DNA of 64,000 nucleotides from assembly GCF_030403435.1 (NCBI RefSeq), contig NZ_JAUEPH010000004.1, forward strand, positions 124,001 through 188,000. Reading direction: 5' to 3'. The stretch's first letter is position 1. Each line of letters begins with the position of its first letter. Position numbers and translations under genes: made by a program. Source of the stretch: Algoriphagus sediminis (GTDB lineage Bacteria; Bacteroidota; Bacteroidia; Cytophagales; Cyclobacteriaceae). Of this stretch, positions 1-7,815 are shown in pieces. Below the pieces are notes generated by a model. That model was given only the letters and a program-made list of their open reading frames with translations. It did no database searches and had not been told where the DNA came from.

Positions 1-882
1 CATCACCATGTACACTCTCATCATGAGGCAGAAGGAAATATCAAAACTGCATTTTTCCTGAATCTGGCCTTTACGCTAATTGAAATTATTGGTGGCTTTT
101 ATACCAATAGTCTAGCGATTCTTTCTGATGCAATTCATGACCTAGGTGATAGCTTAAGCCTTGGGCTTTCCTGGTATTTCCAGCGAATTTCTAAAAAAGG
201 GAGAACGGAAACATTTTCCTATGGCTACAGACGCTTTTCTCTATTAGGGGCTTTGATTAATTCGGTGGTATTGATTATTGGCTCCATTATTATCCTCTAC
301 CACGCCATTCCTGAGCTATTTAATCCAGAAAATACGGATGCAGAAGGCATGATGTATCTGGCAGGTCTTGGGGTACTAGTGAATGGAGCAGCCGCTTTTA
401 AACTTAGAAAGGGCAAAACACTGAATGAAAAAGTGGTTACTTTACATTTACTCGAGGATGTTTTGGGCTGGTTTGCTGTGTTAGTCGGAAGTATTCTCAT
501 GCAGTTTTTTGAGCTTCCATTTATTGATCCTCTTCTTTCGGTATTGATTTCATCCTGGGTTCTCTGGAATGTCTTTAAAAATCTTCGTAAAAGTCTTTTG
601 GTCTTGCTACAAGGTATTCCTGAAGAAATAGTCATGAACGACATTCATACAAAACTTAAAAACTTTACTGAAATAGTTGGGATTCATGATTGCCATATTT
701 GGTCTATGGATGGAGAGTACAATGTGCTAACTATTCACCTGAAGCTCGATCGTGACTACAAACTTTCCGAACAGATCGAGTTAAAAAAGAAGTTCAGGAA
801 AGTCATTGAACATGAGTCAATTCATCATGTAACCATGGAATTTGAGACAAAAGAGGAAGACTGTGATCTTCAGGATTGCTGA
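1..882 (+). CDS. Cation diffusion facilitator (CzcD/ZnT-like), 5' end outside window
   Basis: Inner-membrane exporter of Zn2+ or related divalent metals by proton exchange. The reading frame is open to base 1, so the N-terminus is missing. The first visible residues are His-rich, as in the cytoplasmic leader of CzcD/ZnT proteins. Two HxxxD metal-site motifs are visible: HDLGD in the second membrane segment and HLLED in the fifth, the arrangement typical of zinc-selective members. The C-terminal cytoplasmic domain contains GIHDCHIWSMDGEYN and ends in a Cys/Asp/Glu-rich tail. The 3' end overlaps the convergent cyclase gene by 13 bases. Metal specificity is inferred from the motifs only. Confidence 0.93.
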   Translation, partial: HHHVHSHHEAEGNIKTAFFLNLAFTLIEIIGGFYTNSLAILSDAIHDLGDSLSLGLSWYFQRISKKGRTETFSYGYRRFSLLGALINSVVLIIGSIIILYHAIPELFNPENTDAEGMMYLAGLGVLVNGAAAFKLRKGKTLNEKVVTLHLLEDVLGWFAVLVGSILMQFFELPFIDPLLSVLISSWVLWNVFKNLRKSLLVLLQGIPEEIVMNDIHTKLKNFTEIVGIHDCHIWSMDGEYNVLTIHLKLDRDYKLSEQIELKKKFRKVIEHESIHHVTMEFETKEEDCDLQDC

Positions 883-2696
883 GAATCGATTGGATTATTA
901 AGGAAGTACATTTTCCAAACTCCCCTATTTTTTACTTCCACAACACCCCTAAATTCACAGGAATAATGATCTTTCAGGATTTCGTATGTCGTCTCGGAGA
1001 TATTTATTTTTCCGTTTTCGGAATTGGTCTCCATACGACTGGCCACATTCACGGTGTCTCCCCAAATATCGTATTGCCACTTTTTAAGACCAACGATTCC
1101 AGCTACTACTGGACCTGTATGAATTCCAATTCGCATTTCAAAATCTACAATTCCATCCGGTTTATCCCTTTTAATAAAATCCATCATTTCCAAGGCTGCC
1201 TTGGCGACATCCAAAGCATTGCCTTCCTTACGATCTGGAATTCCTCCTGCAGTCATATATGAATCCCCAATGGTCTTGATTTTTTCAAGTCCATATTTCT
1301 CAGATATGCGATCAAATTCTTTAAAATAAAAATCAATGCTTTGAACCAATTGCTCTGGAGGTATACTTTCCGCCATGGAAGTGAAGAAAGCAAAATCTGA
1401 AAAAAGTACAGTTACATCATCGATTTTCTGAGCTTTGACCTTTCCTTCAGCCATTAATTCATCCGCGATTTCCACAGGAAGAATGTTTAATAATAGATCG
1501 TCTGATCTCTTCTTCTCCTTTTGGATTATTTCCTTGGTTTCTTTTTCAAATTTGAACCTTCTAAAGATTACCCAAACCAATAACCCTGCAAGTAAAAGCA
1601 AAAGAATAGCTCCATAAAGAAGTAGTTGCTGCCTTTTCGATCTAATTTCTACAATGGCCAGCTCAGCTTGCTTTTGTGCAACCTCAAATTCTGTTCTTTG
1701 ATCCGCCATATCCCTGATCGTTTCTAGATTATTTAAACTATCACGATAAGCGATATAGGTTCTAAAATAGTCAAAGGCCTCTTTAGAAGAACCCAGCCTT
1801 TCATAAATGTTCGATAAAAGTAAGTTTGACTCTTCTTTGGCTTTTGGCAGATCATACTCCCGTGCTAATTCAAGGCTCTTTTTTGCGTAAGCAAGACTTT
1901 TTTCTAACTCGTTTTGATCCAAATAGACCAGTACAATTGATCTTAGGATTTCGGATATGTTTGAATAGTCGTAATAATCTTCAAAAATCTCAATAGACTC
2001 ATCGAGATACTCCTCGGCTAATTCATCATTACCGCGATTTGCCTCAATAATTCCAAAACTCCCTAACCAGTAAGGTTTGTATCCTTCCAAGCCTGTCACC
2101 TCAAAAATTCCTTTTGCCTTTTTTATCAGGAACTCCGCAGAATCTACCTTTCCCATTTTTAGATATAAATCTCCTAAATTATATATGCCAGTGGCATATC
2201 TAGTAGAGTCATCTCTGGAATAAAGGTTGTTTTCAAAAATTTCTATACCTCTTTTGTAATAACTAATCGCGCTTTCTTCATTCTTGCTATCTGCAAAATT
2301 CCCAGCTATAGCAATAAAAGAGTTCCCTACAAGCATGTCTGAATTCATCCTTTCAGCCATTTTTACACTTACGAGATACATTTCTAGGGCCTTTGAATAA
2401 TCTCCAATGTAATAGTAAGCATTGCCTCTTTGTAAGTATCCATCATACAAAAAAGGATGCAGAGAATCCTTAGCTGCTATTTCCAAAAGTAATTGCGAGT
2501 ATTTTAAGATACTGTCCGGAGCTTCCTCCATACCTGATATTAGGGATAGAACATCAGGCTGCTCTGACTCCGGAAGTTCCATAACTATACCCTTTAAACT
2601 ATCTAAGTCTCGATAATCCTCTGAAGTGTATTGCCGGGCAAAAGTTTTTGAACAAACAACAACAAAAATTATCAAAAAGGAATAGTGAATCCGCAT
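870..2696 (-). CDS. Membrane-anchored TPR class III adenylate cyclase
   Basis: Likely makes cAMP from ATP in response to a periplasmic signal. Order: signal peptide (residues 1-20), about six TPR-like helix pairs (60-320), one membrane helix (358-378), then a class III cyclase domain (425-600). Metal-binding Asp434 (FSDFAFFT) and Asp478 (IGDSY) are present. Lys474 and Asp543 (QYDIWGD) occupy the purine-recognition positions; this pair marks adenylate rather than guanylate cyclases. Asn550 and Arg554 (TVNVASRM) complete the active site. The TPR part should be periplasmic, an inference from the topology. Its 3' end overlaps the CDF gene on the other strand. Confidence 0.9.
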   Translation of the reverse strand: MRIHYSFLIIFVVVCSKTFARQYTSEDYRDLDSLKGIVMELPESEQPDVLSLISGMEEAPDSILKYSQLLLEIAAKDSLHPFLYDGYLQRGNAYYYIGDYSKALEMYLVSVKMAERMNSDMLVGNSFIAIAGNFADSKNEESAISYYKRGIEIFENNLYSRDDSTRYATGIYNLGDLYLKMGKVDSAEFLIKKAKGIFEVTGLEGYKPYWLGSFGIIEANRGNDELAEEYLDESIEIFEDYYDYSNISEILRSIVLVYLDQNELEKSLAYAKKSLELAREYDLPKAKEESNLLLSNIYERLGSSKEAFDYFRTYIAYRDSLNNLETIRDMADQRTEFEVAQKQAELAIVEIRSKRQQLLLYGAILLLLLAGLLVWVIFRRFKFEKETKEIIQKEKKRSDDLLLNILPVEIADELMAEGKVKAQKIDDVTVLFSDFAFFTSMAESIPPEQLVQSIDFYFKEFDRISEKYGLEKIKTIGDSYMTAGGIPDRKEGNALDVAKAALEMMDFIKRDKPDGIVDFEMRIGIHTGPVVAGIVGLKKWQYDIWGDTVNVASRMETNSENGKINISETTYEILKDHYSCEFRGVVEVKNRGVWKMYFLNNPIDSQQS

Positions 2697-2747
2697 AGTG
2701 GATCAAATATGTGCTAAGCCAATAATTTAGGAACTCAAGTAAATATG

Positions 2748-3227
2748 TTACCGAACCCTTAATCTTGGATCAAGTTCAAAATTCCTGGTTTCACCGGTAT
2801 TTTTGGATTTGATTGAAAACCTTATGGTGTACTTTATTGTACCATCGGCAGAATTGTCATTCACTTTAGCTTTAGCTTTCCTTCCTCCTCCCTGCAATGG
2901 GTTTTTTGTAAACGCGTCGATATCACCCCTCCAAGGAAAATCCAAGAACTTGACTTGATAATTACTTGAGTTATCTCCAAAATCAAGAATTTCCCAGATT
3001 ACAAACTTACCACGATAAGCCTCTGACTCGAAATCCTTAGGATTGCCATTTGGTGTTTTACCTTTGTTATCATCAACCAATTCACTATTACTTTCTACAT
3101 CTCCACCATTAAAAATAGTTTCTGCGTCTATTTTGAAATCGATATGGATATTTTTAGGGCCTTGAGCAGACGCCATCTGTATGGTTAACATCGATAAAAG
3201 AAGTGCGAAAAAGAATGTTGTTTTCAT
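2748..3227 (-). CDS. Secreted protein of unknown function, paralogue of the gene at 3423-3929
   Basis: Not recognised as a named family. I start it at MKTTFFF because a clean signal peptide (ending near MASAQ) follows; an ATG two codons earlier and an in-frame start at 3284 are alternatives. The mature part, about 135 residues, contains KDFESEAYRGKFVIWEI and ends TGETRNFELDPRLRVR. Both blocks recur in the protein encoded at 3423-3929, so the two are diverged paralogues. Length and alternating hydrophobic pattern suggest a small beta-rich domain. It may share a transcript with the upstream paralogue, although about 195 bases separate them. Confidence 0.75.
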   Translation of the reverse strand: MKTTFFFALLLSMLTIQMASAQGPKNIHIDFKIDAETIFNGGDVESNSELVDDNKGKTPNGNPKDFESEAYRGKFVIWEILDFGDNSSNYQVKFLDFPWRGDIDAFTKNPLQGGGRKAKAKVNDNSADGTIKYTIRFSIKSKNTGETRNFELDPRLRVR

Positions 3228-3379
3228 TTGCATATGGGTTGTATTTATTGTTGTCTTTGGATTGGTAAACCTATGAGAGATCAAAGTATGTAATATTTTT
3301 GGATTAATGGTTTTTGAGGTTTAAAACACTGTCCTCATAACTTTCCGCAGATTGATTGAATTTTGAATTATCTGTTTAT

Positions 3380-3399
3380 TAAACCAGGTTTCCGGTTTA
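3380..3399. other. Inverted repeat between the paralogue pair
   Basis: TAAACC at 3380-3385 pairs with GGTTTA at 3394-3399, and inner GG/CC pairing is possible. It lies just downstream of the minus-strand gene ending at 3423. No T-run follows on that strand, so it could be a weak terminator or a stabilising mRNA end structure rather than a classical terminator. Confidence 0.3.
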
Positions 3400-3422
3400 T
3401 ACTAGAACCTTAATTAAAAGAT

Positions 3423-3929
3423 TTAAGCTTGAGTATGCCTTCTTCTCACTTTTATTTTCGGATCAATAGTAAACCTCTTTTTTCCTCCATTATTTTCCCC
3501 GGTCTTCTCCTGAATCAGAAAAAATGAAAGAGAATATTCAGGATCATCAAGATTTGGATCCTCATTTTTTACCCTCTTACGCAAACGCGATCTTCCTCTT
3601 CCCCTGACGGTGTCCCACCTAAATGGAGATTGACCTTTTTTAAATTCTATTTCGTCGATTACCAAAGCATAATCATATCCATCATTGCCAACTACAACAA
3701 GCTTCCAAGTCACATAGCTTCCTACCCAAACATCACTTTCAAAGTCTTTGCCACTACCCCAGGTGTGGGTTGAGTTGATGATATTATAAAATGTTTCTAA
3801 GTCCTCTTTGCTTGGATTTTCTGCTGACCAGAGGGCACTTGCATTAATTTCGTAGGTAATCACCACATCCTGTTCCTTAATGACAAGTGGTCTTACCACT
3901 TCACCAAGCTGCTCTTCATACTTTTCCAT
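3423..3929 (-). CDS. Cytoplasmic protein of unknown function, paralogue of the secreted protein at 2748-3227
   Basis: 168 residues with no signal peptide or membrane segment. It shares with its downstream neighbour the block KDFESxxxxGxxVxW near residue 70 and the ending TGE-(x)n-F-x-x-DPK-I-KVR. A basic stretch (RGRGRSRLRKRVK) near residues 122-134 and the RRRH tail are not matched in the secreted copy. Function is unknown. That one copy is exported and the other is not is the notable feature of the pair. Confidence 0.72.
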   Translation of the reverse strand: MEKYEEQLGEVVRPLVIKEQDVVITYEINASALWSAENPSKEDLETFYNIINSTHTWGSGKDFESDVWVGSYVTWKLVVVGNDGYDYALVIDEIEFKKGQSPFRWDTVRGRGRSRLRKRVKNEDPNLDDPEYSLSFFLIQEKTGENNGGKKRFTIDPKIKVRRRHTQA

Positions 3930-4007
3930 AAAAAATGAAATTTAAATCGAAAAATTTATTCTTAGAAAGATACTAAAAATATTAAAAAAATGTATTTCAA
4001 ATTATAA

Positions 4008-4481
4008 TTATTGCAATTCATCAAACTTTAAATCATAATCATATTGTAGATCCGGGTGAAGACTTTCTACCAATTTTTGAGCTTTTTTGATCTGAACCTG
4101 ATACAAGTTATCAAGGACACTAGATCGATGGTCTAAGAAACCCTCTTCTTTGAGTCGAAGACAGAAGTAAAGAATTACATCTATCTGCTGGGCTTTATCT
4201 TTAGTTAACTTGAGGAGCTTATTCATCTTTCTACGAATTTTTTGAGCAGATTTTTTTGCATAGTAGTAGTGATCAGACCGAGCATTTTGAAAGTCACTTT
4301 CGAGTTCCTCCTGAACCATTTCTACATAAAGATTTGGCTGTTCAAGCTGATTTAATTTAAAAAATAAATACGCCTTATTATCTCTATTGAATTTGGCTAA
4401 ATCTACCATCAAAACCTGTAATTCATTATTATCCAGGTGATTCAATTCCTTTTTTAACTGGGCAAGACTTGGAAACTTCAT
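4008..4481 (-). CDS. Unrecognised alpha-helical protein
   Basis: 157 residues from the ATG at 4481 (MKFPSLAQLKKEL); a TTG two codons upstream is the other possible start. Predominantly helical, rich in Lys, Leu and Gln, with no Cys-pair motif, signal peptide or membrane helix. It lies 10 bases after the DUF819 gene on the same strand and is probably its operon partner. It resembles the short helical conserved hypothetical proteins common in Cytophagales. No function is proposed. Confidence 0.7.
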   Translation of the reverse strand: MKFPSLAQLKKELNHLDNNELQVLMVDLAKFNRDNKAYLFFKLNQLEQPNLYVEMVQEELESDFQNARSDHYYYAKKSAQKIRRKMNKLLKLTKDKAQQIDVILYFCLRLKEEGFLDHRSSVLDNLYQVQIKKAQKLVESLHPDLQYDYDLKFDELQ

Positions 4482-4491
4482 CCTCAATATT

Positions 4492-5634
4492 TTACAGTGA
4501 TTGAAATAGGAAAATGGTCAAAAACCCCCATGCAGTTCCTGTCACCATGCTCAAAATGGCCAACAGGACCGCATGAGGCATGAGATCTTTTCGATAAGCT
4601 GCAGTGACCGCAGGAGCAGTGGAAATACCTCCCAAATTAGCCATAGATGCTATAGGAACCCAAACCAGATTCAATCGAAGAAGTTTGGCTATCAATAGCA
4701 TTCCTACAAAGTGTAGAATCAACCAAATTAAAACTAATTGAATAAATTCCATTGGTAAAGTGAGGTTCGAAAAATCCAATTTCAACCCAAGAATTGCCAT
4801 GACTAAAACGATTCCTATTCCACCGATTTTTAAAGAAAACTGAGCATTCCAACTAGGAATGAAATTGCCAAGGGCAAATCCTAAAACCGATAAACTCACG
4901 ACCATTTCGAGAAATGATAAATTCAATAGATAAATAGTTGAAGCTAAAGCGAGAAAAATTAGCAGGACAAAAATTGGTTTTACTTTCCTTCCATACTTTT
5001 CCGTCTCTCCTTCTAATTGTTCCGGTAGCGGATCATTGATATTAAATAGTTTCGAAAGGGAATCAGCCTTTTTGATGAATTGAAACATAAGAATGGTCCA
5101 GATATTCACGAGGATATTATCAAGGACCAAAACAGATAAAAATAAAGATTCAGGGGTATTTGCCAGTTCTTTAAGAATTAGCTGACTGGTACTTCCTCCT
5201 ATCCAGCCTCCTACTATTGGAACCAGACCCTTCCAGTAAGAATCTCCTAAAAAAAGTAACTCTGCATTAGTATCAAGGGCTGAGAAACTCAAAACCAGAA
5301 GAACAGGAAGCGTAGCAATTATGGCTGATCCAAAAAAGAAAAGAATTAGTGGTCTAAAGCCTACAATCGCTAACTGTCTTACCGGTAGGGCACTCATGAC
5401 TGCTAAAAGTGTAATTGGGATGATCCAATTTCTAGAAAATGGATGTAACCAAACATCAGATAAATTCCAATCGAAAATATGGGTAAAAGCAGCGGGAATT
5501 ACATAGGCGAATAGAATAGCGGGAAACCAATCCAGTGCTACTTTGATTGCTTTATTTTCCACCTTGCTTATTTGCAAAACGAAAACTAGAGTCAGGACAA
5601 CAATTGATGTTGCAGCTATATCCTCAAATGACAT
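4492..5634 (-). CDS. DUF819 family multi-pass membrane protein
   Basis: 380 residues with roughly ten hydrophobic helices and a charged cytoplasmic loop near 205-225. The segment VGGWIGGSTSQLILKE matches the glycine-rich conserved part of the DUF819 (YjcL-like) family, whose substrate is unknown. I choose the ATG at 5634 because it overlaps the stop of the upstream peptidase gene (TAATG), a typical translational-coupling junction. An upstream in-frame start at 5667 would run into the peptidase gene. Coupling suggests a link with the M20 gene, perhaps uptake or export of its product; this is inference. Confidence 0.85.
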   Translation of the reverse strand: MSFEDIAATSIVVLTLVFVLQISKVENKAIKVALDWFPAILFAYVIPAAFTHIFDWNLSDVWLHPFSRNWIIPITLLAVMSALPVRQLAIVGFRPLILFFFGSAIIATLPVLLVLSFSALDTNAELLFLGDSYWKGLVPIVGGWIGGSTSQLILKELANTPESLFLSVLVLDNILVNIWTILMFQFIKKADSLSKLFNINDPLPEQLEGETEKYGRKVKPIFVLLIFLALASTIYLLNLSFLEMVVSLSVLGFALGNFIPSWNAQFSLKIGGIGIVLVMAILGLKLDFSNLTLPMEFIQLVLIWLILHFVGMLLIAKLLRLNLVWVPIASMANLGGISTAPAVTAAYRKDLMPHAVLLAILSMVTGTAWGFLTIFLFQSL

Positions 5635-7154
5635 TATTGAAATGGCTGGGTCAGAATGGAAAGGCAACTTTGAATACCCTCTAAATAATTGCCAAGTCTT
5701 AAATTTTCATTGGGAGCGTGAATATTGTTGTCTGGATTAGGCACTCTCACTGAAACTGCCGGTATGCCCAAAACATTAATAAAAGGTGCCATAGGTTGTG
5801 AGCCACCAGTCTGCCGCATTTTTACATAATTATTTCCAAAAGCTCGTGACATTCCAGAGCTCAGCCACTGAGCAAAGTCGGAATTTAAATCAGCTCGAAA
5901 AGGCTGAGAGCCTAATCTATAAGAAAATGAAGCTAGCTTTTCATATTGTCGTCTTTCCTCCTCCGTAGGCTCCCCTTCAATCAGATGGTATCCTTCAGCC
6001 TCGATGAATGATCTTACTAATTCTACCTGTCTGCTTCCGGGAGCTTCTTTCACAGTACGCATATCAATTTCCACAGTCACTTCATTCGGGATAATGGTTC
6101 TCACCTCATTACCAACCCATGCGCCACTGATTCCCCTGATATTCAGTGATGGAAATTGAATGGCTTGTTGATAAGATTCTCCTACCTGATCCATACCCTT
6201 AAATCCAAGCTTTGCCCCTATTTCCTCATTTGATTCCGGTACTGCTGCCATGACCGCGAGATCTTCCTCGGTAAAAACTACACCCTCATAAAACCCAGGA
6301 ATCAAAACTCTCCCATTTTCATCTTTGATTTTTGCTAACAACTGAGCGGTTCTAAAAACTGGATTAGGGGCAAAGTTTCCATACTGACCACTATGTAAGT
6401 TATTTTTGGCACCATAGATTTTTAAGGTAATTGTGGCTATCCCTCTGGCACCAAATGCTAGCGTGGGAAGATTAGAAATATGGCGAGTACCGTCCATAAT
6501 CATAATCCCATCAGCCTCAAATGTTTCCTTATTTTTTTCTACCAAAGAAGCTAATTGTGGTGAGCTGATCTCTTCCTGAAAATCAAATATCATTTTCAAA
6601 TTAACCGACGGCTCAATGCCTTTTTCGCTCAAAATGTCAAGGGCGGAAAAAAAAGTCATCCCAGGGCCCTTGCTGTCTGAGGCTGACCTTGCGAAAACTC
6701 TCCAGTCAGGATCTATTTTCCTTTCCAGGTTTTCCCAGTCAATTTCCTTCCAATCCCCGTTTTCATTCTCTTTCAAAACTGGAATCCAGGGACTTTCCTG
6801 AGACCACTCTGTGCTATCCACAGGCTGCCCATCTACTTGAAAATAAACCAAAATAGTCTTCTTTTCGGGGTTATTTCCCTTTTGAGCAAAAACATGTTTA
6901 ATCCCATTTTCCACAAGAATCTCTCCTTCGATATTCCTTCTTTCCAGGGCATCAAGGATCCATTGGACATTTGCATCCATATCTTCCGGAACTGTAGGAA
7001 GGTTTGGAAAACTGAGGTATTCCTTGTATTCCTTTAAGGATTTAGGTAATTGATTTTCAGATAGGGCTAAGATTTCATTTTTGCTCATCTGAGCAAATGA
7101 GGGGAAACCAATGATAAGGCTTAACCAAATGAAGGTGAGGATGTAATGTTTCAT
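5634..7154 (-). CDS. Secreted M20-family peptidase homologue with His-to-Gln metal-site change
   Basis: 506 residues with an N-terminal signal peptide (1-21), so exported to the periplasm. M20 dipeptidase/acylase hallmarks are visible: bridging Asp160 (SASDSKGP), the Glu194-Glu195 pair (FQEEISSP), Asp221, His254 (HSGQYG) and His479 (HAPNE). The first metal motif, normally HxD in the setting GHYDVQP, reads QVD (Gln106, Asp108), so one usual Zn ligand is absent. The dimerisation lid domain between about 240 and 360 is intact. It may use one metal, have changed chemistry, or be inactive. Its stop overlaps the DUF819 start. Confidence 0.85.
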   Translation of the reverse strand: MKHYILTFIWLSLIIGFPSFAQMSKNEILALSENQLPKSLKEYKEYLSFPNLPTVPEDMDANVQWILDALERRNIEGEILVENGIKHVFAQKGNNPEKKTILVYFQVDGQPVDSTEWSQESPWIPVLKENENGDWKEIDWENLERKIDPDWRVFARSASDSKGPGMTFFSALDILSEKGIEPSVNLKMIFDFQEEISSPQLASLVEKNKETFEADGIMIMDGTRHISNLPTLAFGARGIATITLKIYGAKNNLHSGQYGNFAPNPVFRTAQLLAKIKDENGRVLIPGFYEGVVFTEEDLAVMAAVPESNEEIGAKLGFKGMDQVGESYQQAIQFPSLNIRGISGAWVGNEVRTIIPNEVTVEIDMRTVKEAPGSRQVELVRSFIEAEGYHLIEGEPTEEERRQYEKLASFSYRLGSQPFRADLNSDFAQWLSSGMSRAFGNNYVKMRQTGGSQPMAPFINVLGIPAVSVRVPNPDNNIHAPNENLRLGNYLEGIQSCLSILTQPFQ

Positions 7155-7345
7155 GCTGAGTGAAAGATTTGAATATTACACAAATAATCAATTCATCCAT
7201 TCACCTATTACAGTAAATTTTCCTTGGACAAAATTCCGAAATCGTAGGATTTTCACCTTTCACCACGAACTATCGCCTGTTGGGAAATTCTAAAACCATT
7301 GTCATTTTTTTTATGTAAATTCCTCTGTTTAAAAAGAATTAAAAT

Positions 7346-7804
7346 ATGGCAGTTTTCAATCTTAATGTTAATGGTAAAAAACGCAAAGTGGATGTTGATC
7401 CCGACACCCCGATGCTTTGGGTACTTCGTGATCATCTTAATCTAGTGGGAACTAAATTTGGGTGTGGTATCGCCCAATGCGGGGCTTGCACCATCCATGC
7501 AGATGGCAATGCTATCCGATCCTGCTCCACTCCTATCTCGGCTGTGGGTGATATGGAAATTGTAACCATAGAAGGGCTTTCGCCAAATGGAAATCATCCG
7601 GTTCAGGAGGCCTGGATAGAGCATGATGTCCCTCAATGTGGTTATTGCCAGGCTGGTCAAATCATGAATGCCGCTGCATTTTTGAAGAAGAACCCTAATC
7701 CTAGCAAGGAAGAAATCACGTCTGCTATGAGTGGAAATATTTGCCGATGCGGAACTTATACAAGAATTAATGCGGCGATTCAGACAGCTTCTAAAAAATC
7801 ATAA
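7346..7804 (+). CDS. [2Fe-2S] subunit of isoquinoline 1-oxidoreductase-like molybdenum hydroxylase
   Basis: Small iron-sulfur electron-transfer subunit of the xanthine oxidase family. Two clusters are predicted. The plant-ferredoxin type uses Cys40, Cys45, Cys48 and Cys60 ([14 protein letters not shown]). The helical second cluster uses Cys98, Cys101, Cys133 and Cys135 ([17 protein letters not shown]). At 152 residues it has the full length for this subunit. It precedes the molybdopterin subunit gene by 11 bases. No FAD subunit is present, which fits the IorAB-type two-subunit enzymes that pass electrons to a cytochrome. Confidence 0.93.
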   Translation: MAVFNLNVNGKKRKVDVDPDTPMLWVLRDHLNLVGTKFGCGIAQCGACTIHADGNAIRSCSTPISAVGDMEIVTIEGLSPNGNHPVQEAWIEHDVPQCGYCQAGQIMNAAAFLKKNPNPSKEEITSAMSGNICRCGTYTRINAAIQTASKKS

Positions 7805-7815
7805 ATCCAAAGATC

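Noticed and set aside
5634..7154. Peptidase as a pseudogene because of the missing metal His
   Set aside because: The frame, signal peptide, other ligands and C-terminus are intact, so I kept it as a gene with a substitution.
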